From positions 1-43,064 of IMG/VR virus record IMGVR_UViG_3300032307_000475: 43,064 bases of DNA; one strand, given 5' to 3'. Position 1 is the stretch's first letter, and each line of letters begins with the position of its first letter. Origin of the DNA: a virus. This document shows, piece after piece, positions 1 through 10,500 of the stretch. The notes beneath the pieces were generated by a model. That model was not told the DNA's origin. It saw only the letters and a program-made list of their open reading frames with translations, and did not search any database. Position numbers and translations under genes: made by a program.

Positions 1-568
1 ACAAAGAGCAATCGGATACACAAATGGAGCATTCCCTTACTTAGTTTACAACGAAGCAAGTTGTTCTCGTGATACTGGTTTGATTGTGGATGCTTGTTGT
101 ACGGATTTATTGTATGGTGGTAATGAAAGAGGTATTGCAGCAGCATCTTCTTACTTTACAGGTCAATACGGAAGTGCAATTGCAGTGACTAGAGACCAAT
201 TATTAGAAACTTTGGAAACTAATAGATATTTAAGAACAAGAGCAGAGTTTATAGCAGCTGGTGCACCATTAGAAGCATTTGGTTCATTGATTGTGGCAAC
301 TGGTATTGACTACTCTTATAATGGTAGTGGTGTAACATTCAAAGCACTCCCTCCAAATCAGGGTGGTAGTGGTGTTGCAAATCCATTATACGAAATTACG
401 GAATTAGGTGGTGGTAGAATCTACTTTACATCTGGTAACGAAACTGGTGACTTTAGAATTGGTACGGGATTGAGTATTAATCAGGCAACTGGTACTCTTG
501 TGGGTAGAACATTTAGTAAATCTCTATTCTCATTAGTAACTCCGTTCTCATTGGCTCTACAAATTTAA
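1..568 (+). CDS. Virion structural protein, C-terminal part (5' truncated by window)
   Basis: The reading frame is open from nucleotide 2, so the gene begins before the window and only its last ~188 residues are visible; the TTG at 80 is not a convincing start. The visible part is rich in Gly, Thr, Ser and Ala. It ends with the segment TGDFRIGTGLSINQATG followed by a hydrophobic tail, a pattern I associate with beta-rich surface or fibre-type structural proteins of T4-like phages. It lies 25 nt upstream of another structural gene with no octamer or terminator between them, so the two are probably co-transcribed. The exact role (fibre, wedge or neck) cannot be told from this fragment. Confidence 0.6.
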   Translation, partial: QRAIGYTNGAFPYLVYNEASCSRDTGLIVDACCTDLLYGGNERGIAAASSYFTGQYGSAIAVTRDQLLETLETNRYLRTRAEFIAAGAPLEAFGSLIVATGIDYSYNGSGVTFKALPPNQGGSGVANPLYEITELGGGRIYFTSGNETGDFRIGTGLSINQATGTLVGRTFSKSLFSLVTPFSLALQI

Positions 569-593
569 AAAAAGAAATAAAATATAAAAAGAA

Positions 594-1526
594 ATGGCAG
601 AAGTTTTTGTACCACTAAATCGATTCCAGTCAGTAGTAACATCTCTGACTGGTGAAGAAGATGAAATATATGTAACACCAACAGGCGTTTCATCAATTGT
701 ACTATCGGCTCAAATTACAAATAATAGTTTTGTAACTCAACCTGTGACAATTTTTGTAACATCAAATAAAGAACTACCAGTTCCTAATTTTGAGAATGTA
801 TATAGTGGAAGTAGTTTTTTAAGTGCTTCTGTTAGTGGATATCAAACATTAGATAATTTTAGTGGAAGTTTTGATAGTGCATCTGCACTTCTTACGTTGA
901 ATAGACAGTTTATTCGTAGAGAAGTAGCAGCATATACATCATTTCAAAATAATTTACAAGAAACTCCATTTTCTTTTACATCATCTCGATTTGAAAATTA
1001 TGCATTGGGTGCAACTGATGCTATTGCATACGATATAGCAAATTTTAAAAAAATTAGAACGGATAAAGAAGCTAAATCTTACTTTACTAAAAATGGAGAT
1101 AATATCATAAAAACTTTATATAGTGAAGAATATTCATCATCATTATTTTCATTAGATTATGTTGGAAAATTAGCATCACAAATTATAAGAAATCAATCAG
1201 TAACAGGTTCTTCTCAAGTTGGTAGATTATATCAAACTGCAGTAACTCAATCATTTACTACATTTGTACCAAATACACTACAATTAAGTAGTTCTATCTA
1301 TGTTATTGATGAGTTGTTGGGTGTTATACGAGATACAATAGAAAATCCTAATTTAGTAGCACAGCAACCTATACAATTGGTAACAAATGTAACTATACCA
1401 GCCGCTGATTCGCTTTCACCGGTAGTATCTGGTAAATTGGTGTTAGAAGAAGGATATGGATTCATTGTTTCTGGTTCATCGGATTTAAGTGTAATTCTTT
1501 CTCTGCTTGAAAGTGCGAATGAATAA
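594..1526 (+). CDS. Putative virion structural protein (310 aa)
   Basis: ATG at 594 is preceded by an A-rich leader without a Shine-Dalgarno sequence. The N-terminal ~65 residues (FQSVVTSLTG, then IYVTPTGVSSIVLSAQITN, then VTIFVTSNKE) look like a small beta-sandwich of the kind I associate with marine T4-like phage structural proteins. The remaining ~240 residues are Ser/Thr/Phe-rich with no motif I can name. There is no signal peptide or membrane segment. It sits between a structural gene fragment and a giant fibre, and is followed by two late-type octamers. A virion role is inferred from context and composition; the specific function is unknown. Confidence 0.6.
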   Translation: MAEVFVPLNRFQSVVTSLTGEEDEIYVTPTGVSSIVLSAQITNNSFVTQPVTIFVTSNKELPVPNFENVYSGSSFLSASVSGYQTLDNFSGSFDSASALLTLNRQFIRREVAAYTSFQNNLQETPFSFTSSRFENYALGATDAIAYDIANFKKIRTDKEAKSYFTKNGDNIIKTLYSEEYSSSLFSLDYVGKLASQIIRNQSVTGSSQVGRLYQTAVTQSFTTFVPNTLQLSSSIYVIDELLGVIRDTIENPNLVAQQPIQLVTNVTIPAADSLSPVVSGKLVLEEGYGFIVSGSSDLSVILSLLESANE

Positions 1527-1547
1527 GTGATATTATCATTGGGTAAT

Positions 1548-1555
1548 ATTTATAA
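1548..1555 (+). promoter_or_regulatory. TATTTATA octamer, first of a tandem pair
   Basis: Perfect TATTTATA in the 68-nt gap before the first giant fibre. It lies 47 nt before the ATG and exactly 20 nt upstream of a second copy. I infer a phage late promoter element because the same octamer recurs in the larger gaps between virion genes. Confidence 0.5.
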
Positions 1556-1567
1556 GGGATTCATTAT

Positions 1568-1575
1568 ATTTATAA
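1568..1575 (+). promoter_or_regulatory. TATTTATA octamer, second of a tandem pair
   Basis: Perfect octamer 27 nt before the ATG of the giant fibre at 1595. The spacing matches the copies at 21771 (27 nt) and 22537 (26 nt). Confidence 0.55.
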
Positions 1576-1594
1576 AAAAGCTGGAAAGTAAAGA

Positions 1595-4500
1595 ATGGCA
1601 ATTAGTAATCTATTAACAGGAAGGGTAAGGGTAGTTTCACCTAAAAATGTAACACAAGAAAGGTATCAGTTTTTGGATTTATCACAAGCTGAACCAAATT
1701 TAGGTGTCCCAAATTTCTCAGCATCACTTTCTGGTTCTCCAGCTATTGTAGTTTCGGATGACCAGGGTAATAGAGGGTTTGTAAGAAGTTTAGATTTAGA
1801 TAGAGTAACTGGACAATTTACAGGTTCGTTTACTGGTAGTGCTGAATCATTAAGTGGTAGTTTTTCTGGCTCGTTTACTGGTTCATTTATAGGTGATGGT
1901 TCTCAATTGGTTAATTTACCGGCTGCAACATTTATAGCAAGTGGTTCAGCAACTGCATCTTTTGTAGAAGGTGATTTAGTAGTAAATACAAATACAAGAG
2001 TTAAAGGTGACCTTTATGTTGATGATACAATATATGCAGAAAGTATAATTGTAAGTTATATATCATCATCAATAATTTATTCTTCTGGTTCGAATATTTT
2101 CGGAGATAACTACACCGATACCCAACAATTTACTGGTTCAGTATTAGTAAGTTCATCGATTATTGTAAATGATATTACGGCATCTCAATCTATTAGCGGT
2201 TCATTTACTGGTTCGTTTTTTGGTGATGGTAAACATTTATTTAATTTACCTGAAGCAACAAAATTAGCAACAGGTTCTGTAACTGCTTCAGTATCACCGG
2301 AATTTGGATTTAAAGTAGAATCAATAGGTACTGGTTCTCAATTTACTGGAAGTGTTGATATTAGTGGTAGTTTGTTTATAAAACCATATAGTGGTTCTAT
2401 ACAATTAGCAACAGGTTCATCTTATTATGGTGAGGGTAGATATCTTAGAGAAATACCTCGTTCAGCATTAACGGAAGATGCATTAATTAGTACGGAAATT
2501 AAATCAGGTTCAGTAACCGCATCAGTAGCACCAAATTATGGATTTAAAGTAGAATCGATAGCAAGCGGTTCAAGAATTACTGGTAGTGTATTTGTAACTG
2601 GTAGTATGATTATAACAGCTACTAGCGGTGCATTAATACTTGGTTCATCATCGGCTTATTTTGGTGAAGGTACTTATTTAAGAAATATTCCTAGAAACGC
2701 ACTTACTGAAGATGCTTTAATATCTACTGAAATTAAAAGTGGTAGTGTAACGGCATCAGTATCTCCTAATTTTGGATTTGTAGTAACATCTGTTGCTAGT
2801 GGTTCTAAATTTACTGGTTCACTTTTTGTAAGTGGTAATATTCAACTTGGACAAGGTTCAATTTATTCTGGTAGTGGTGCTGGTTTATTTGATATTCCTC
2901 TATCCGCATTAGCAGAAGAAGTTGTAGCAGCTACAAGAATACAAACAGGTAGTGTAACAGCATCAGTATCTCCTGAAAAAGGATTTCAAGTTATTTCTGT
3001 AGAAAGTGGTTCTCAATTTACTGGTTCAATTTTTATAACTGGTAGTGGTGTTGAATTATCGTCTGGTTCGTTTAGTGGTAGTGGTGCAAGACTATTTAAT
3101 ATACCTAAAACAGCAATTTCCGATTTAGATACATCATTAATATTTTCTGGTTCATATACTGCATCTATTAATCCTGATTTTGGATTTAGAGTTAATACTC
3201 GTTCTACAATTAGTGGTAGTTTTGTAGTATCATCATCAGCAGAACCATTAGCAACATCATCAATACCAAATTATTTTTATGTAACTAATATCGGTGCATC
3301 ATCATATAATTTTGATGGAGCAGCTTCGGGTCAAAATCCTATATTAACATTAGTTAGAGGAGTAACATATCAATTTGAAGTAAATGCAACAGGACATCCT
3401 TTCTATATAAAAACATCAGCAACAACTGGAACTGGTGGACAATATACAAGCGGTGTTGTAAATAATGGTGAGGAGAGTGGTTCTATATTCTTCACACCAC
3501 CATCTGGGTCTCCTGATACCTTATTCTATCAGTGTCAATTCCACTCAGCGATGGGAGCATCAATGAGTATTGTTGATAATTTATATTTGGAAGATAGAAT
3601 TTTATTTGAAGGAAATACGGCAATTAGTGGTGGTTTATATGTACGAGATTATGTAAGAGCAAGAGAATTCACTGGTTCATTTAGTGCATCATTTATTCAA
3701 GGTGATGGTGGGGGATTATTTAATATACCTCGTTCAGCCTTTACCGGAGATGCTTTTAGAATAGCATCTGGTTCGGTAACGGCATCAACTACACCTGATT
3801 TTGGATTTAGAGTAGAAACCGCAGCAACTGGTTCGGCATTTGGTTCTCAATTTACTGGTTCTATTGATGTTAGCGGTAGTGTTAAAGCATTTGCTGTAAG
3901 CGCATCTATTATATCTGGTTCGTTCTTTGGTGATGGTAGTAATTTAAGAAATGTACCATCTGAAGTATCAAATAGGATTTCAAGTGGTAGTGTAACTGCA
4001 TCTGTAAACCCCGATGGTGTTGGATTTAAAGTAGAATCATCTGAATTTGGTTCTAGATTTACTGGTTCTCTATTTGTAAGTGGTGGTGGTATATTTTTAG
4101 AAAGTGGGTCTTCATACTCTGGTAGTGGTAAATTCCTTTATGATATACCACGTTCAGCATTATCATTTGATATTAGTTTAATAGCAAGTGGTAGTATAAC
4201 AGCATCAGTATCACCTGCATTTGGTTTTAAAGTAGAATCGGCACCAAGTGGTTCTAGATTTACAGGTTCTTTATTTGTAAGTGGTGGAATTTATGTAAAA
4301 AGTGGTTCACATTATAGTGGTAGTGGTAGGTATCTATTTGATATTCCTGCTGCAGCAATTTCTGATTTAGATACTTCAAAAATATTTAGTGGTAGTGTTA
4401 CTGCATCTGTATCTCCTGATTTTGGATTTGTTGTCAATTCTGTAGCAAGTGGTTCTAGAATTAGTGGTAGTTTAATTGTTAGTGGGTCATCACGCTTCTT

Positions 4501-7500
4501 TATGGGAGTATCAGCATCGGTATTTAGTGGTAGTGGTGCTGGATTAACTGATATTCCATTTTCAGCACTTTCACAAGAATTATTTAGAATTGCTTCTGGT
4601 TCTGTAACTGCATCTGCATTACCTGATTTTGGTTTTAAAGTGGATTCGGTAGCAAGTGGTTCACAATTTACAGGAAGTGTTGCAATTACTGGTAGTTTAC
4701 GAGTAACAGCAACATCGGGTTCATTTATATTAGATTCATCATCAGCATATTTTGGCGAAGGTACATATTTGAGAAACATTCCAAGAAATGCTTTGAGTGA
4801 AGATGCATTAATTTCAACCGAAATTAAATCTGGATCTGTAACAGCTTCTGTTTCTCCTAATTTTGGATTTGTAGTAAAATCTACTGATAGTGGTTCTATT
4901 TTTAGTGGAAGTATTAGAGTAAGTGGTAGTTTATATGTAGAAACCGGTTCTTATTTTGTAGGAGATGGTTCTCAATTAACAAATATAACTCTTGCTAATT
5001 TAGCAATAGATTCAACTAAAATATTTAGTGGAAGTGTAACTGCATCTATTTCTCCTGATAAAGGATTTGTTGTAAACACTTATTCTACAATTAGTGGTAG
5101 TTTTATAGTATCATCATCTGCTAGAGAAGTATTAACATCATCTTTATTTCCTGTTTATGACGTAACAAATGATGGAAGTGATTCTTATATATTTAGTGGG
5201 TCGATTCAAGGTGAAAATCCAACAATAACTTTAGTTAGAGGGGTAGAGCATGTATTTAACATAGATGCAGTAGGACATCCATTTTGGATTAAAAGTGTAA
5301 ATTCAACTGGAACTGGAAACGCATATAACAACGGAGTTACTAATAATGGAGATGATAGTGGTACAATAGTATTTACTCCACCATTGGATTCGCCTGATAC
5401 ACTCTATTACAATTGCCAATTGCATTCAGCAATGGCGGGTACATTTAATATTGTTAATTCGATAATATTACCTGCTGAAATTAGATTTATTGGTGATACG
5501 AAAATAGAAGGTACTTTAACCGCTTCGATGTATAGTGGTAGTGGTAGAGGATTATTTGATATACCTCGTTCAGCTATAACTGAAGATTCCGTTAGAATAT
5601 CAACAGGTAGTATCACTGCTTCCGTATCTCCTGAATTTGGTTTTGTAGTAGAAACACCATTTACATCATCATTTGGAGAGGATGGCTCATTTACCGCATC
5701 AATTGCTTCTCAATTTACTGGTTCAGTTGATATAAGTGGTAGTTTATTTGTAAATGACATTAGTGGTGGGTTATTTATAAATTCTTCTTCGTTCTTATAT
5801 GCAGATGGTACATACCTTAGAAGAATACCTCGTTCAGCATTAACTGAAGATGCATTAATTAGTACCGAAATCAAATCAGGTTCAGTAACTGCTTCAGTTT
5901 CACCTGATTTTGGATTTGTTGTTACATCTCCATTCACATCATCATTTGGAGAGGATGGTTCATTTACGGCATCGATAGCATCTCAATTTACTGGTTCTAT
6001 TTCTGTAAGTGGTAGTTTATTTGTAAATGATAATAGTGGTGGTTTATTTATAGAATCATCATCATTCATCTATGCGGAAGGTACTTATTTAAGAAACATC
6101 CCCCGTTCAGCATTAACTGAAGATGCATTAATTAGTACGGAAATTAAATCGGGTTCGATAACAGCATCTGTAACACCTGATGAAGGATTTAGAGTTATTA
6201 CCGATAGAACTGGTTCTCAATTAGGTTCTCAATTCACTGGTTCAATTGAAGTTAGTGGAAGCATAAGAGCAACCGATTTCTTATTTGGTGATGGTAGATT
6301 TATTACTAATGTACAAGCGGCAGCAGCTCCATTGATAGCAAGTGGAAGTGCAACGGCATCGGTAGCAAGTGGTGAATCATTTATAGTAACAACTGCTAAA
6401 ACAGGTTCTGAAATAGGTTCTGAATTTACTGGTTCGATTAGTATTAGTGGTTCATTATATACATCAGATTTTATATTTGGTGATGGTAGATATATTACAA
6501 ATGTACAAGCGGCAGCAGCTCCGTTAATAGCAAGTGGTTCGGCAACGGCATCTGTACAAAGTGGAGATACTTTTGTAGTAACAACGATAGCAACTGGTTC
6601 TCAAATTGGTTCACAATTTACTGGTTCAATAGATGTAAGTGGTAGTGTAAAAGCATTCTCATTCATTGGAGATGGTTCTCAATTAACAAATGTACAAGCG
6701 GCAGCATCTCCATTGATAGCAAGTGGTTCGGCAACGGCATCAGTAGCAAGTGGTGAAAGATTTATAGTAGAAACTTCACCACAATCTGGTTCATATAAAT
6801 CACAATTCACATCATCGGTAGCAATTAGTGGTTCAATTACCGCATCTATTTATTTTGGTGATGGTGGTGGATTATTTAATATCCCACCTGATGCTATTGA
6901 AAACTTAGAGTTATTTAAAATTAACTCTGGTTCTGGTGTTGCTATTATTGACCCGACTAAATTAGATGTAAACGTACCAATCACTGCAGCAAGATATGAT
7001 GGTGATGGTAGTGGATTATTTAACATTCCACCTGAAGCGTTAGATGACCTTAAGATTGATAGAATCCAATCTGGTTCGGTAGAAGCTGTAATTTCTCCAA
7101 ATAGAGGATTAGAAATCGGAACTAGAACATTCGTATCTGGTAACTTGAGTGTTACTGGTTCATTGTTTGTTAGTGGTGGAAACATTGTAGCAAATTCTGG
7201 TTCTGTTTTCTTTGGAGATGGTAGTGGATTACGAAACATTAATATTGCTAATTTATCATTTGAAACATTTATATTAAAGAGTGGTTCTGCAACTGCATCA
7301 ATTTCCCCTGATAATGGGTTTGTAGTTAATACATCTTCATTTGTTTGGGGTGATTCTTATGTAGATGGTAGATTGAGAGCAAATGAAATAACTGGTAGTA
7401 ATTATATTTTCTCTCCTTTAGTTAGTTCATCTTTCTTAGGAACGTATAACTTCCAAGGAGTTGGACCTACCGCATCTGCTGAATATGATATTTTAAGGTT

Positions 7501-10500
7501 TGATGAAAGTAGAGGATATTTTATACCTCAACCTGAAACATCATTAACTGAAACTGTATCCTTTAGTAATGTAAGTAATTTAACAATTGTACACAACTTA
7601 GGAATTTTATATCCTATGGTTCAGGTATATGCAACTGGGTCTGAAGACCAAATTATTCCTGGTACAATTAAATCAATTGATGAGGATACAATTCAAATTG
7701 TATTTGCTGGATTAACTTCTGGACATGTTGTGATTGGTAGTGGTGGTTCATTAATCAATGGAACTATAAATGGTGATAGAGTATTTGGTACGGTATTATC
7801 CGCATCACATGCGGTTAGAGCAGATATAGCTGAATCGGTAGTTGGATTCGATCCCGCATCTTTAGCAGCATTATCTGCTTCATTAGCGGATGCATCGGCT
7901 TATGTAAAAGCATCTCAAACATCATCTATGGCTGTGTTTAGTGCAGTAAGTTCATCTTATGCATTAACTGCTTCATACGCATTAAACGCTGGAGATGGTG
8001 GTGGTACTGATTTATTCATCTATCATACAAGCTCATTAGTAAAATCACAAGTTGCTAAAATTAACTTTAGTGGTTCTGGTGTTGATGTAATTCCATCTGG
8101 TTCTGATGGTGTATTAGTAACTATAAATGGAGGAGCAGCTGAAAGTTCTCAAACGGCATCATACATATTATCAACTGGTGTAGATGGTCCTTTGGGAATG
8201 AATAGTATCTATTATGCTATCACTTCATTAACAGCATCTTACGCATTAAATTCAGCAAATACTGATACCTCATCATTCTTAAATATTAATACTGACCAAA
8301 CAATAAACGCATCACTTACGATTAGCGGAAGCTTGGGTGTTAGTGGTAGTGTTTTCTTCAGTAGTAGTGTTTCATTACAAAGTTTACCTTCTGGTTCTGC
8401 CAATGAGGTTGTAGTTTGGGATCCTGTAACTAAGAGATTAGCATATAGAAACGTAGCAGCAGCTGTTGGTTCTTCTGGAACTGGTGGTACTTCTGGATTT
8501 GATGGTTCGTCTGGGTCTTCTGGAACTTCAGGTTCTTCTGGAACTTCTGGTGTGGATGGTACATCTGGTTCATCCGGTTCTTCTGGTAGTAGTGGAACGT
8601 CTGGGGTAGATGGAACTTCAGGTTCATCCGGTTCATCTGGAAGTAGTGGTTCTTCTGGTTCATCTGGAAGTAGTGGTTCTTCTGGTTCTTCTGGAAGTAG
8701 TGGTACATCTGGAAGTAGTGGTTCATCTGGTTCTTCTGGTTCAAGCGGAACAAGCGGAACAACAGGTTCTTCTGGTTCGTCTGGTTCAAGTGGAAGTAGT
8801 GGAACATCTGGAAGTAGTGGTTCATCCGGCTCATCTGGTTCGTCTGGTACAACAGGTTCAGCTGGTACGTCTGGTTCAAGTGGAACTTCAGGTTCAAGCG
8901 GAAGTAGTGGAACATCTGGAAGTAGTGGTTCATCCGGCTCATCTGGTACAACTGGTTCTGATGGTACAAGTGGTAGTAGTGGAAGTGGTGGCACATCTGG
9001 TTCAAGTGGAACTTCAGGTTCAAGCGGCTCATCTGGAACATCTGGAAGTTCTGGTACACAAGGAACTTCTGGTTCTTCTGGAAGTGGGGGTACATCTGGT
9101 TCATCTGGAACAGCTGGAACTTCTGGGTCAACAGGTACTGCTGGTTCTTCTGGCACGTCTGGAACATCTGGTTCATCTGGTTCTTCTGGAAGTGGAGGTA
9201 CATCTGCAACCGCTGGTACGGGAGGTTCATCTGGTACTTCAGGAACTTCTGGTTCAACTGGTACAGCTGGTACTTCGGGAAGTTCTGGTGAAGATGGTAC
9301 ATCGGGTTCTTCTGGTACATCTGGTAGTAGTGGTGAAGCTGGAACTTCAGGAACTTCTGGTTCGTCTGGAACAGCAGGCACATCTGGTAGTGGTGGAACA
9401 TCTGGGTCATCTGGTTCTTCTGGTAGTAGTGGTACAACAGGTTCAGCTGGTTCAAGCGGAAGTAGTGGTACAAGCGGAGAAGATGGCACATCTGGTTCAT
9501 CTGGCTCATCTGGTAGTAGTGGAACAACAGGTTCGTCTGGTTCATCAGGCACATCTGGTAGTAGCGGTTCATCTGGAACGTCTGGCACATCAGGAACTTC
9601 TGGAAGTAGTGGAACAAGTGGTACAACTGGTTCTTCGGGAACTTCTGGGTCTTCTGGAACTGCTGGTTCATCTGGGGTAGATGGTACTTCGGGAACATCT
9701 GGCAGTTCGGGTAGTAGTGGAAGTAGTGGAACTACTGGCACATCGGGAAGTTCTGGAACTTCTGGTTCGGATGGTAGTAGTGGAACGGCTGGTTCATCTG
9801 GTAGTAGTGGTTCTGCTGGAAGTAGTGGTTCTGCTGGAAGCAGTGGAAGTAGTGGTACAACAGGCACATCTGGTTCTTCAGGAACGTCTGGTTCGTCTGG
9901 TTCTGCTGGTAGTAGTGGTACTGATGGTAGTAGTGGTTCTGCTGGAACATCTGGCACAACAGGTACATCTGGTACAACTGGTTCTGAAGGAACTTCTGGT
10001 AGTAGTGGAGTAGATGGTTCGTCTGGTAGTAGTGGTTCAAGTGGAAGTAGTGGTAGTAGTGGTTCTACTGGAACGAATGGTACATCTGGTACGACCGGTT
10101 CTGATGGCACATCTGGAACATCTGGAACGGATGGTTCATCTGGAACGGATGGTAGTTCGGGTTCGTCTGGTTCTACTGGAACTGATGGAACAAGCGGCAC
10201 AACGGGTTCATCTGGTACAACTGGTTCGGATGGAACTTCTGGTATAGATGGTAGTTCTGGAACTAGCGGTACAAATGGTACAAGCGGAACGGATGGTTCA
10301 ACAGGTTCAGCTGGTTCTTCTGGTTCGTCTGGGTCATCTGGTACTTCTGGTTTAGATGGTACTTTCTTTGGAAGTAGTGGAACAGCTGGAAGCAGTGGTT
10401 CTTCGGGTTCGTCTGGTTCTACTGGAACTGATGGTACATCTGGTTCGTCTGGAAGTTCTGGTGCAGATGGTACTTTCTTTGGAAGTAGTGGAACGGCTGG

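Larger units (their letters stand above)
1930..7345 (+). repeat. Degenerate fibre modules, 20 or more copies
   Basis: Within the first fibre, a core with GSVTASVSP, FGF, FTGS, VSGSL and GDG/GSG...IPRSAL recurs at least 20 times. Spacing is irregular, typically about 170-200 nt. Copies differ at synonymous sites, so conservation is at protein level. The pattern indicates repeated internal duplication of a shaft unit. Confidence 0.8.

Noticed and set aside
5772-6052. Two TATTTATA copies inside the first fibre (5772 and 6045) as promoters
   Set aside because: They encode the same repeated GGLFI module and are not followed by a gene start, so they are explained by coding repetition.
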